Assembly: GCA_003254885.1 (NCBI GenBank) | Contig: QANT01005282.1 | Location: 1-64,000 of the forward strand | DNA: 64,000 bases | Direction of reading: 5' to 3' | DNA from: Purshia tridentata | Taxonomy: Eukaryota; Streptophyta; Magnoliopsida; Rosales; Rosaceae | Shown: piece by piece, positions 47,739 to 59,785 of the stretch | Position numbering within the stretch: the stretch's first letter is position 1 | How the letters are laid out: every line of letters begins with the position of its first letter | Made by a program: the position numbers and the translations under genes | Notes under the pieces: model-generated | Database searches by the model: none | Told to the model about the DNA's origin: nothing | What the model saw: the letters and a program-made list of their open reading frames with translations, nothing else

Positions 47739-48776
47739 TGTTGATACAAAAATCTAACGATGACCTTTGCACACAACTTAAATGCGGATTGTTGGTGACG
47801 TGGCGAGTCGAACGACCGAGTGGATGATCCGAGCGAGTCAGCAGATTATCTCTGAGTTTTTTTTCTGCACAATGAGCAAAAAGGAGCACCGGTGTGGTAC
47901 CGGCCGAAGGAACTCCGATGGCAAAGTAGAGAAATGCAAGAAGGAAGATGCAAGGAGTGCTAAAGAACACAGCAAGAACTTGGGAAGAAGATGAAGGGAA
48001 AGAGGTAAAGTTTTCTGGGTAAGTTTCTTCAGAGCTTTGGCTAGTCTTTTTTGAATTTTCCCTGTCCCCCTTGCATTGTGGTTTTGCTCTTACTTATAGG
48101 CAAAGATGTTAGGATATTTTGGCTGAATTGTAGGTATGATCATGGCTAATCATAGACTTCAGAGGCTATGTTTGCAGAACAGGCTGGATAACTGACAGAT
48201 TTCTCATTTAATGCAGGAGGGATGGCTGCTAAAGGGCTGGAAGTCGCATGCATTTAATGGAAAGCAACGCAGAGTTGGTAAGCCATAAATGTAAAGCATA
48301 AAGTTACCTTCGGAGCGTCAGGCGCAATAACTGGCATCTAGGTTTGTGCTCGGCTTGGAAGAGGATGAGTTGAGAATGACCAATCCGATCCGAGTGAGGC
48401 TTTCAGAGGTGGTCGACTTGTGCGGGAGTTTAGCTCTGCCAGGAAGTACTTGGATCGGAAATGCAGTTGATGCCGATCCGATTACATGGAAGATGCCACC
48501 ACAGCCGAATAGGTCGTTTGGTTGAAGGAGGCCATTCGGACATCTCCGATCCGAACGGACACTCCGATCCGAACGACCGGTGAGTTTGAAGACCTTGCTT
48601 CTGACAATAAGCCGTGACATGGTCGGTTCGGCTCGGAATAGCTGTTATACTCCGATCTGCTGGAGTTGTGTCGATTGGGCCATTGACTGGGGGTAGTGGG
48701 ACGGAAGCTGAATCCGAGATACCACGTGGCCAGAAATGTTGACCGTTGACTTGAGTGGGGGTGTTATCCCCAAACA
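47739..48776 (-). repeat. 5' LTR of element E
   Basis: 1038 bp, differing from the other LTR by scattered substitutions of a few percent. Rich in CCGATCCGAAC-type words. Confidence 0.9.
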
Positions 48777-48781
48777 CCTTA

Positions 48782-51538
48782 CAATGATTATTGGGCTGGT
48801 TTAATAGGCTAATTAAATCACCATTTAAAATAGGCCTTAAAGGATTGGCTAGCCAATCAAAGCCCCTTGAGAAACAAAAACCCTGACAAGCCATTTCATG
48901 AACCCCTTCCCACACAAACCAGGAAAACTGAAGAGTCAGTCCTTCTTTTTAAATGAGACTTTTTTCAAACATACTTTACCACACATTAATTCTGAGTTAA
49001 CGAGAAAAAGAAAGAAAGCTTGAATTAGAAATAAAGAAAGAAAGAAAGGAACTTTGAAGGGAAGAAGATCGATTGCCAAAAAAACTTGTTGATTTTTCTA
49101 CCTCAAGTGCAAGGTTGTCAAGTTTTAGTATGGATTGGCAAGTAGGGGGTTGTTGTACCCAAGAGATTTAATTGAGACTTTAACCACAATATAGATCGAT
49201 TTTAGAGTAAAAGACTAATAACAAGCTACTATGTACTATGCAAAACCACAACTAAGCATCATCATATGCACAAATGAGTAGTGTTTGGTTGTTGGTTGGT
49301 TGAGTGATACCAAGTAACACTAAAATTGAAGAGAAACTAATTTAAAATAGGAAGCAAGCAAATTGAAGTACTAATTAAATTGATAATGACATGGGATTGG
49401 GGTTTTGGGGTTCACACTAATCCTTCTATGTAACAAAAATGCAATGAGTGATTATACCAAATTAGATATATTAGATTCTCTCCTAACCCCCGGCCAAGGT
49501 GAGTTAGGGCAAATCCACTTTCATGTTATCAACAACCCCAACTAAGGTGATAGCTAACTACCTAAGATTCATGCCATAGCAAACCCTAAGTGCATAAAGT
49601 TCTAAGGATGAGAAATTCAAGCAATTAAAACAATCCAACCAAGGTGCTTTTAAATTACCGCACTCTTATGCAACATACTTTAGAAACTAAAGGTTACCAA
49701 TCTCTAATTTCTACATGACAACATTCTTTATATGCACAAGTGGTAAGTTCATATATATAAGTCATGATCATTAAACTAGCATAAGAGCATATATCTCCAA
49801 AAAGACATTTATATCACAAAAACATGAGTGTATTACATGCTTAGGCTAGGGCTACATCCACAGCTCCAAATGAAGAAACTACTCGCTATCCATAAAAGTA
49901 ACAAACAATATAAGAAATTGAAACATAAATGGAAACAAGAGGGAAAGAGAAAACTCTAGATGTTGAAGCCAAAATCTTAAGGGGTGTCACTCCTCCAAGG
50001 ATGCCCAAAATAGCTTCTTCTCTCAAGTGCCTCCAAGCTCCTCTTGCAAGAATGGTAATGAATATAGTGGGATGGGTTTTGTGATGGTGTTTGGCTTTTT
50101 GGAGAGGAAGAGTTGATGGAGAAAAGATGGAGAGAGATGAGAAAAGGCAAGGGTTTTGGAAGATGGAAGATAAGATGTGTGTTTTTGAGATGAGATGATG
50201 GAATGAAGGTTTTCTTTGTATAGGGAGAGGTAAATTCGTATTTGAGAGCATGAGAGTGGTTATGATGTGTGGCTAGGATGAGAGGGAAAGAAAAGAGGAA
50301 GGGATAAGGTTAGGTGAGTTCAAAAATTTGAACATTTTATCTTTTCTCTCATGGGATGATTCTTTAGGGTTGTGGAGATAGATGGATGCCCAAATTACCT
50401 TAATTAGAGCCTTGACACTGTTGAATTCAGTCTTTGCTAGAAATGGGCAAGCAAAGAAGAGGGTAGAAACACATGTGAGACATCTTCCCAAAATGGAAAA
50501 TATGCTTTTTGATTTGTACTTTTGCTATCAAAAATTCGGAGCTATCTTTGAAGTGCAATTTTGATGCCTTAACCAACCCATAAAGTTACAAATTATATAT
50601 CAATGGAAAGCTCTAGTGTCCTATTTTCAACCATATATCATATGCACCAATCCAATACTGACACAACCAACCCAGAACTTAGCAGCCCTATAAGAAATCA
50701 AAGCCCATTTACCAAAGTACTTTGAAGTTTGAACAAATAAAACTATAAAAGCAATTAATATAGCATGCAAGTTGCAAAGAAGGAACCCAAGCAAAGCAAA
50801 GCAAAGCAAAACAAAGCAAAGCAGCTAAAAAAAAGAGAGGTGTTAGCTTCCATCTCCAATTGGATTCACTTCAAAATCTAATTAAGAGAATAAATAGTAC
50901 AATTTCACATTTGTTACTTAGAAGCCAAAAATACAAAACTATAAGAAATTAATAGCTTTTATTCAAATGCTTTTGTAAAAACTAAGTAAAAAGGACATGA
51001 AAGTGTGTGAATTAATGAACATATCAAATCCAGCCCTATACTGACTTCGAGGGAAACTTGGTAAGGAATCTCATAAACTCATTCCCTGAATTTTTAAGCT
51101 TTAGTTTTTAGAATTTTGGTATTGGTCGTTTGGTTAGGGTTAAGTGAATTTCAAGAGATCCAAAGAATCACATGTCTTGAATTCTTGTTTGGCAGTTTTT
51201 CTATTTTTTGACTTCGCATGCTTGCTTTTGAACTATGTTTTGTTCTACAAAGAGTTTGGCTATTGATACTATACATCTTAGTCTTTAATTTGAGTTAAGA
51301 AACACCTAAATCCAACCTATTAGGGATTTATGGTGAGTTTTACAAGTTACACCAAATACTGCCAGCTTCCTGATATTTTTCATAAAAAAATTAGGATTTT
51401 ATGCATGAAATTCTCTGTGTTAGATATTTAAATGTGAAATTGTTACAGTAGTTTATAAACATGATTTCAAGACTTTTCCAATTGGTTTCATTCAATTTGG
51501 TTTAGTATATAAGAAAATAGCATTTTTGACCATATAAA
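48782..51538. other. Spacer between element E and copia D
   Basis: AT-rich DNA without a supported gene. The part around 49083-49180 (plain text such as GCAAGGTTGTCAAGTTTTAG) and the following 700 bases have the look of internal sequence of a non-coding LTR element, but I found no LTR pair. An AAAGC pentanucleotide repeat lies at about 50789-50823. Confidence 0.5.
50789..50823. repeat. AAAGC microsatellite
   Basis: About seven GCAAA/AAAGC units in a row with one variant unit. Confidence 0.85.
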
Positions 51539-51987
51539 TGTAGAGAAATATTAGAGTACACAACTCTAACATTTAAATTGGTAGAGAGAGACAACACAAG
51601 TAAAAAAATTACTTGTATTAAAGACACAAAATATTACAACACAACCACTCACAAAGAAAAGCTTCACAATTTGGAAGCTAACACTCACAAAACACTCACA
51701 AGCTACACTAGGAAGTTTTGAGGGACACCTACTATACTACATTTTGCTACATACCTTACCATAGAACTAATCACATATTTATAGGCAAGCATTTGCCGAC
51801 TTCCCTACTGGCACTGACTTAAGTTTTTCAGTACAGCCATTCAATTTTCTAACTTTTAGTTTAGTCTAGAAGAACTACTAGCTTAGATATTTCTAGATAG
51901 CCATCGACTTGCATATACATCAATAGCTTTACTTCTCTAAGATATTCTAGAAAATTCTCAAATGGGCTGGGCTTGATATAGTTAACA
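51539..51987 (-). repeat. 3' LTR of copia D
   Basis: 449 bp with TG and CA ends. It is placed by its contact with the polypurine tract, since its partner LTR is outside the window. The outer edge is therefore less certain. Confidence 0.65.
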
Positions 51988-51994
51988 CTCCCCC

Positions 51995-53690
51995 TCAACA
52001 CCAGCTCATTCTTCTCATCACGTTGAGTTGAAGATGAAATTTTTTGAACTTGTTGGTATTTAAACCTTTTGTGAACAAGTCTGCAACTTGGTCATCTGTA
52101 TTGATCTGTTGCATCTCAATTTCTTCTTGTAGAACCTTCTCTCTAATAAAATGGTAGTGTATCTCCACATGCTTAGTTCTTAAGTGAAAAACTGGATTTT
52201 TTGCCAAACGAACAGCCAATTGATTGTCGCAGTATAACGGTACTGAATAATCTACTGGTTGGTGTAGATCAATTCATTAATTGTTTCAACCATGTAGTCT
52301 CTTGAGCTGCCATTGCTGCTACCCTGTACTCTGCTTCTGTAGTTGACAGAGATACAGTCGGTTGTCTCTTACTACACCATGAAACTACTCCACCACCAAT
52401 TCTGAAGACATATCCAGTGGTTGATCTCCTGGTGTCATGATCTCTCGTAAAATCTGCATCACAGTAGCCAACTAGCTTACAGTATTCACCTTTCTTGTAT
52501 GGGAGACCATAACTAATTGTACTCTTTACATATCTCAATATTCGCCAAACCGCTTCTAGATGAGACTTCTTTGGATCTTGGATGTATCGACTCATCACAC
52601 CAACTGCATAAGAAATGTCAGGTCTAGTCAAAGTCAGGTACATCAGACTATCTACCAATTATCGATACGTTGTTGTGTCTTCTAAATCTTTGCCTTCAAG
52701 TGCACACATCTTGGCATTGTGCTCCATCGGTGTTGAGATTGGCTTGCATTCAAGCATGCCAAACTTTTGCAACAAATCTTTTGCATATTTATGTTGACAC
52801 AGAAATATCCCTCCTTTTGTGCGATCAATTTCTAGCCCAAGAAAGCTGACCAAGTTCTTTCATTTGGAAGCAAATTGACAAATTTTCCTTTATTCGGCAA
52901 ATTTCTATCTCATCATCACCAATGATGATTAAGTCATCCACGTATACCAGCAAGACAGCTAACTTTCCTCCATTAGCTTTGACAAATAAACTACAATCTG
53001 CAGGTGCTATAGAGTAACCACTTTAAGAGAGAAATTCAGCAATCTTACCATACCATGCTCTTGGTGCCTACTTTAATCCGTAAAGTGCCTTTCCCAACTT
53101 ACACACATGCTCGGGATGAACTTTGCTTTCAATGCCCATTAGCTGTATCATGTAGATTTCCCGATCCAACTCTCCATGCAGAAAGGCATTTTTCACATCC
53201 ATTTGGTACAAGTTCCAGTCTTTGTTTGCTGCAAATGCAAGTAGAACTCGAACGGTTGTAAGCTTTGCCACTGGACTAAACGTTTCATCATAGTCTAGTC
53301 CATATTGCTGAGAGAACCCTCAAGCCACCAACCGAGCCTTGTACCTCTCGATCGATCCATCAAGATGACATTTTATCTTGTACACGTATTTGCACGATAT
53401 GGGTTTCACATCTCTTGGCTTTGGCACTAGTTCCCAAGTCTGATTTTGCTCAAGCGCAGTGATCTCTTCTCCCATGGCTTTAAGCCACTCAGGATTCTGT
53501 GATGCTTCTTCAAACATCTCAGATTCAACTGCTTCTTCTACTAAGGCTGTGTTGGCATATTTAGGATTTGGCTTTCGTATTCTCGTTGACCTCCTAAGTT
53601 GTGACTGTGGGCTTGATTCTTCTGCTTCACTAGCTGGTGGCTGATATATGCCAGTTTGCCAAGGATTCTGAGTTATTTCTTGGCCAGCAT
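51995..53690 (-). pseudogene. RT and RNase H of copia D, multiply broken
   Basis: Starting from the cut end: the linker RRSTRIRKPNPKYANTALVE, the RT start (NQTWELVPKPRDVKPISCKY), [20 protein letters not shown], then [20 protein letters not shown], the C-terminal RT part [16 protein letters not shown], and RNase H ([51 protein letters not shown]). Stops and frameshifts separate these into at least five open segments. The catalytic region near 52910-52960 is only partly open. Inactive. Confidence 0.85.
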
Positions 53691-54585
53691 TGACAGGACC
53701 GACCTCGATTTCCATCTTGAAACTCGAAGTGGTCCTGCGGGAATCCAACATCAAGGAAAATCCTACCGAAAATTCGGCAGAACCTCCCCTGAAATTGGAC
53801 TAACCCTTTTAAAAGAAACCTGCAAAACACACTTCTATTCAATTCAGCGCTTCTACCACAAACAAAGGGGTTTTCGACCCAAGGTTCAAAACCAACCAAT
53901 TAAGTTTTCATTAGATTATCAGAGCTGCGCTACAAAATTCACTAAGAAAATAATATTTACAAAGATAGCTACGCGCCTAAAATTTACACAAGTTAACTAG
54001 ATTGCCTCGACGTCTTTGGCTAGACCGCTCGACTGCTACAACCTGGAGGAAATTTAAAACAACCATACAGGATAAAAGTAGTGAGATGACTTAGTGAGTG
54101 GACGTAAACCAAAATAAGCATTAATAATCCTATACTTTCAAGTTTCCTTTAAGACCTCGCAAACCCTCTTTGAAATCGCCCAATTTTAAAGCATTTCGTA
54201 AAATTCACTGGTGATTATAAGTAAATCAGTATCTTAAAATCCACTTTGTGATTTTCTGGAAAATCAACAAAACTAGTCAAGCGGTCCAATATCAAAACGG
54301 AACTGAAAGTTTATAACCATTGAAAACCATTTTATAAAACTGATATAATAATAAAAACTTCCACCCAAAGAGTTACCCACCAAACCTGCCGTACATGCGT
54401 AGGGCCCACAACCTGCTATACGCATGCAGGGCTAATAATCTTGCCGTACATGTGCAGAGTCGAAATCTGTCATACACATGCAGGGCCAATAAACTGCCAT
54501 ACATGCACACAGGGTCACCCCCAAAGGGCTAGGCATCCCGGCACACAGCCCAAAGCCTACATGTATGCCGTGATGGGTCCTAAAG
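53691..54585 (-). repeat. LTR C of a gypsy element, left part
   Basis: Starts TGACAGGACC (the minus-strand LTR end) and matches the gypsy A LTR from 37152 to about 38086. It is interrupted at 54585 by element B. The rest continues at 63318 after the CAAAG duplication. Confidence 0.85.
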
Positions 54586-56471
54586 TGTAATGACCCGTAC
54601 TCCGTATGGTAAATTTTTGAATTTTAATTTGGTCTTTGGGGCCTAAAGTTGACTTTGGGTTCGAGCAAGATTTTATTTTTGACTTTGGGTTCATTAGGAA
54701 GGCCTCGAGCTTACGAGTCTGTAGACATGCGGCATGTCCTGTTTGGAGGGACGGTTTGAAAATTTTGAACGTGGCAAGAGACCTAAAAGTTGACCTTTTA
54801 AATTATTGGGCCCTTGGAGTAGACTTTGACGTGGTTGTGTAGAGCTCGACTCCACGAGTTCGCAGACACGAAGTACGCGTCAAACGGAGTTACGGTTTGT
54901 AAGTTATGGACGAGTGAAGTAAGTGGCAAACTCGTAATTTGGGTGACTTCGCATTTAAAATTTTAGAAAATTCTGGAATCTTCTCTCTCCTTCTATTTCT
55001 CTCCTTCCCCTCCCCTCAGCCCGCATAGTCTTCCCCTTCACTCTCCCTGCGCGTGACACACACCCCCCATTCCAGCTTGCTTCCAGCCAGACCCAGCCAC
55101 CGACGACCCCTCTCCTGCCGACGCCAGCCAACCAGTGACCCCCCACGATGTTAACCCAGCTCCTGCCGCACGCTGCTGCTCGGAAGAAACCCCACAAGTC
55201 GCTGGTCCTTCCCTAGTTTCCGGTCAGTTTTTTGGCGAAATTTCTGTTCATTTTAGGGACTACACCTGAGACTGAGGGCGACCCAGCCGAGCAACGGGAC
55301 TAGATTCCTTGACAGTGAGTGGACCTTGTCTTATTCAAAGTTTATCAAATTTTAAGTCAAATTTTATTTTCTTATGAGTTGCTTGGTTGTGAATTTCAAT
55401 TATCAAAATTGATTTTGGGATCTTAAGTGTTATTGAATGAGTTATACGGATTAATATTTCTTATCAATTTATTATGATTGAGGCCTCTGTAAAAATAATT
55501 TAAATGATGGTTTCCTTGAGCAATTATTGATTTCCTTGTTAATTCTAAGAAATTTTTGAATTGAGTTATACAGTTTCGATTGGAGTGATTTAAGAACGGT
55601 TGGTTTTGAATCTTATTAAGCACCCATTTAGTACCTGTTCTGTATACTGAAATTGTATAGGTCTTTGGGACCCATCAGAGCACACACTTAGGCTTTGGGG
55701 GTGGCCCTGCGTGCACGTACGGTAGATCAGTGGCCCTGCATATGTATGATAGACCATGACTCTGTACATGTACGGTAGGTTATCGCCCTGCATGTGTACG
55801 GTAGGCTGTGGGCCTTGCGCATGTATGGCAGGCTATACGGGTAACTTAGGAGCGAATAAATTACTTGATTTAAATTTTAGAAATTTTCTAATGCAAGGAA
55901 ACTTTGTTTTTGCATGATTAAATTTCCGTTCTTTTAAGACGAATAATTGCAAAGTATGTTTACTAGCTTTTGTAAATGATTGATAAAGGAAATTATTAAA
56001 TCTGTTTTAAAAACTGGGGGTTTTCATTGAGAGCTCGTGAGGTCTTTGTGTAATCTTTTCGGTTGTCTCACTTTTACCTTTGTGTTGTTTTTTTTTAATT
56101 TCCCCCAGGTAACTGCGGTGGTGCGGTCTAGCAAAGACACGTCGAGGATATCTTAGATTTTGTAACCTTCTAAATTTTCTCTCTTTTGTTCTTAATTGGT
56201 TGTGTTACCTAAGGTAGTTGGACTGTAACAACACAGATAACACTTTTAGTAGTAAAATGTTACCTTGGCTTCATTTTACTATGGTTTTGGGTCGGAGACC
56301 CTTGTTTGTGGTAGAGGAGCTGGCTTAGAAGTGTTTGATAGGTTTTCTAAAGTAAGGGTTAGTCCAATTTCAGGGGAGATTCTACCAAATTTTTGGTAGG
56401 ATTTTCCTTGATATTGGCTTCCCGCAGGGTCACTCCGAATTTCAAGGGGGAATTCGGGGACGGTCCTGTCA
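54586..56471 (+). repeat. 5' LTR of gypsy B
   Basis: 1886 bp. Compared with the 3' LTR it lacks about 45 bases near 55700 and about 43 bases near 56070. Otherwise the two are very similar. Confidence 0.9.
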
Positions 56472-56564
56472 ATTTGGTATTAGAGCATAGGTTTAGGATT
56501 CTTCTAACTTTGCACTAAATGTGCATACCTATTTCTAAAATTTCTTGGTTTTCTTACAGGAATT

Positions 56565-57792
56565 ATGCCTCCTCGACGTGGTCGACTGCTAGGGGACCAC
56601 CATAGAACCCCTGAGGGCGGAGATGAGGCTGCTCTGGGTTTTGAGCAGTCCATTGATCGTTTGGTTGAAGCTATGACTACTGCGGTACGCACTCGAGGAC
56701 CTCCGGAGGGAGACTATAGTATTGAGTGCACCCATAAGCTTGGGGCAACTACTTTCAGGGGCACGACTGACCCTGCTTTGGCAAACGACTAGATAGTACG
56801 ACTAGAGAGGATTTTCGAGGTTATTAGATGCCCAGAGAAAGAGAAGATGGTCTTAGCTTCATTTCTATTGGATGGTGATGCTTACCTTTGGTGGGAGACA
56901 GAAAAGGTAGGACTTGGGGCTGATGAAATTACGTGGGATAAATTCAGGAGGGCCTTTTACGAGCAGTACTATCCCCAGGTCTACTGTGATGAGAAGAGGG
57001 CAGAGTTTCAGAGAGTGAGGCATGGATCTATGACTGTGGTGGAGTATGAGAGGAAATTCACCGAGCTTGCCAGATTCTGCCCACATCTGGTGGCAGATAA
57101 GAGAGAGAAATGCTCCCAGTTTGAGGATGGCTTAAGAGAGGAGATTTGTACAATAGTTGCTGCAACCATCCATTCCACTTATTCTACTAAGAGAGGCTGC
57201 TATGAAGGTAGAAAGATCCTTTGTTAAGAAGAATAGGAGTGGAACAAGACGAAATCTCCAGTAGAGCTCGATTGTGGGTGGACCCAGTCAGGGGGCATCC
57301 AAGAGAGGCAATTTTAGTTCCAGTTCTTCAGGAAGTGGTGGAGCGAGGAGTTTTAGATGAGGTTCTAGTGGTAACAGAGGAATTGGTTTCGGACCACGTG
57401 CAAATTCACAGTCACGGGACAGTTCAGCAAGATTTAAAGAACCCTCTGGGAGACAACAGGGTAGTCGGATCGGTGGAACCCATCACTCTACATGTCGTAG
57501 TTGTGGTAAGTTTCACAGTGGACCCTGTCAAGGAGATAGTACGGGGTGCTTCCACTGTGGACAGCGGGGACATTTCAAGAGAAAGTGCTCTTTGTTGCAA
57601 CAGGACGATGGTGGGGCCTTGGGATCAGTTCTCCTTCGGGGACAGTCTTCTGGTGCTCAGAGTCGGATTCAGGGCATGCCACAGGCTGTAGGCGATACGT
57701 CCAGTAGTGGGGCTCAATCTAGCGTCTCCGGTAGGGGTGGAGGATCGCAGAGAGGTCAGAGGGGACGCCCAGAGCTCAGGGTAGAGTGTTCG
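56565..57792 (+). pseudogene. Gag of gypsy B
   Basis: Begins MPPRRGRLLGDHHRTPEGGD. A TAG at 56790-56792 stands where TGG would be expected. The capsid core follows (FLLDGDAYLWWETEKVGL, FRRAFYEQYYPQVYCDEKRA, VEYERKFTELARFCPHLV). A frameshift lies near 57190-57220, then a Ser/Gly-rich stretch and the zinc knuckle CFHCGQRGHFKRKC (57548-57589). Confidence 0.85.
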
Positions 57793-59006
57793 CCATGACC
57801 CAACAAGAGGCACAGGCTTCACTGGACATCATTATGGGTACATTACTTATCCTTGGGCAAAGTTCTCGTGTCTTGATAGATTCCACGGCTACACATTCTT
57901 TTATTTCACATAGATTCGCTAGGAGTACCAATAGGAAACCTACCCCTTTAGACGGGGAATTAGTGATAGAGACGCCAGCTAGAACTCCACTTATAACATG
58001 TGAGGTTTACAAAAGTTGTCCTGTATTAATCGAGGGTCAAAGTTTGGAGGCAGACTTGATTTCCTTGGAAATATATGATGTGGATTTGATTCTGGGTATG
58101 GATTGGCTCGCTACACATCATGCTTCAGTGGATTGTTTCCACAAGAAGGTAATTTGTAAACGACCAGGACAACAGGAGGTAGTGTTGCAAGGTGAGCGCA
58201 AAATCCTCCCATCTAGTCTGATTTCAACCTTAGTAGCTAGGCGACTGCTTAGAAAGGGTTGTAAAGGATACTTAGCTTATGTGACTGATACTCCTGCTAA
58301 GGAGGTGGAAATTGGAGATCTACCGATGGTACGAGAATTTGCGGATGTATTTTCAGATGAACTTCCAGGATTGCCTCTAGTAAGAGAAATAAACTTTGCT
58401 ATTGAGTTAGCTCCTGGCATAGCACCCATCTCTCAGGCACCTTATAGAATGGCTACAGCTGAGTTGAGGGAGTTGAAACTTCAGTTGCAAGAACTAATAG
58501 ATAAGGGGTTTATACGACCCAATGCTTCTCCCTGGGGTGCACCAGTGCTATTCATGAAGAAGAAGGATGGAACGTTGAGGTTATGCATTGATTATCGGCA
58601 ACTCAATAAGGTTACTGTGAAGAATCGATATCCTCTACCTCGTATTGACGATCTGTTCGATCAATTGCAAGGTGTGAAGGTCTTTTCCAGGATTGACTTA
58701 AGATCAGGGTATCATCAATTGAGGATTAAGGAGACGGATATACCTAAGACTACTTTCAGAACTAGATATGGGCACTTCGAGTTCTTGGTAATGCCTTTTG
58801 GATTGACTAATGCTCCCGCGGCTTTTATGGATCTCATGAATCGAGTGTTCCGTCCTTACTTGGATCGATTTGTAATTGTGTTCATCGATGACATCTTGGT
58901 GTACTCTCGGGGTGACGATGAACACAAGGAGCACTTAAGAACGGTGCTGTATACACTAAGGAGAACCAACTTTATGCTAAATTCAGTAAGTGCCAATTTT
59001 GGTTGA
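57786..59006 (+). pseudogene. Protease and reverse transcriptase of gypsy B
   Basis: The protease region shows [17 protein letters not shown]; family members usually have D-S-G in place of D-S-T. The second protease motif is [16 protein letters not shown] carries [53 protein letters not shown] and the catalytic [10 protein letters not shown] one-base deletion near 58966 shifts the frame before the RT end. The correct frame continues with [17 protein letters not shown]. Confidence 0.9.
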
Positions 59007-59764
59007 ATAAGGTAGGGTTCTTGGGGCACATGATTTCCGCTGAGAGTATCATGGTAGATCCTCAAAAGGTGGAAGCGGTGAAGAAATGGGAACGGCCGAC
59101 TTGTGTAGCAGAGGTGAGGAGTTTCATTGGACTAGCTGGTTATTACTGTCGTTTTGTTGAAAATTTTTCGAAGATTTCAGTGGCGCTTACCCGATTGACT
59201 AGGAAGGGAGTTAAGTATGAATGGAGTGACGAATGTAAGTTTAGTTTTCAAGAGTTGAAGAACAGATTGAAGTCAGCTCCAGTTTTAACACTCCCGGATG
59301 GTGATAGTGGATTTGTGATCTACAGTGATGCCTCGAGAAAGGGTCTGGGTTGTCTATTAATGCAAAATGGCAGGGTGGTAGCCTATGCTTCGAGACAACT
59401 TAAGAAGCATGAGTTGAATTATCCCACCCATGATTTAGAGTTAGCAGCAGTAGTCTTTGCCCTGAAGATCTGGAGGCATTATTTGTATGGTGTGTCGTGT
59501 CAGATTTTCAATGATCACAAGAGCCTCAAATATTTGCTCACTCAAGAAGAACTTAATTTAAGGCAGAGAAGATGGTTAGAATTGATAAAAGATTATGATT
59601 GCACCATTGAGTACCACCCTGGAAAGGCCAATGTAGTGGTAGATGCTTTGAGTAGGAAGGCTTCAAGTAGTTTGGCACATGTGAAAATGGTACACCTAGC
59701 CTTATTGGTAGAGTTAAGAACAACGGGAGCTAGTTTGTCGATTGATGAATATGGAGCCTTATAA
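59003..59764 (+). pseudogene. RT C-terminus and RNase H of gypsy B
   Basis: [11 protein letters not shown] continues [20 protein letters not shown] and [17 protein letters not shown] start RNase H, then [20 protein letters not shown] and [18 protein letters not shown] stop at 59762 separates it from integrase in the same frame family. Confidence 0.9.
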
Positions 59765-59785
59765 GCTAATTTTCAGGTTAGACCA

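Larger units (their letters stand above)
40929..48776 (-). mobile_element. Non-autonomous Ty3/gypsy element E with an antisense gene
   Basis: 7848 bp flanked by perfect CCTTA duplications (40924-40928 and 48777-48781). LTRs are 40929-42053 (3') and 47739-48776 (5' on the minus strand). They begin TGTTTGGGG and end ATCAACA on the minus strand. Two bases inside the 5' LTR is TTGGCGCCGTCTGTGGG (47720-47736), a leader/primer-site pattern common in Tat-lineage gypsy elements. The minus strand encodes gag and protease only. No reverse transcriptase, RNase H or integrase motif is visible. The space where they would lie holds a plus-strand gene with its own TATA box and introns. Mobilisation would need enzymes from a related autonomous element. 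Lineage assignment to Tat is inference. Confidence 0.9.
51539..53690 (-). mobile_element. Ty1/copia element D, 3' half only
   Basis: The 3' LTR is 51539-51987 (TGTTAACTATATC at its minus-strand start, TCTCTACA at its end). A polypurine tract GTTGAGGGGGAG lies next to it. Inside lie RT and RNase H in several frames. The element is cut at 53690, where LTR C begins. Its 5' half (gag to integrase and 5' LTR) is not in the window and should lie beyond element C. It is not closely related to copia 1. Confidence 0.85.

Noticed and set aside
49083-49870. Possible non-coding LTR element (LARD-like)
   Set aside because: The text style is suggestive, but I could not find LTRs, PBS or PPT.
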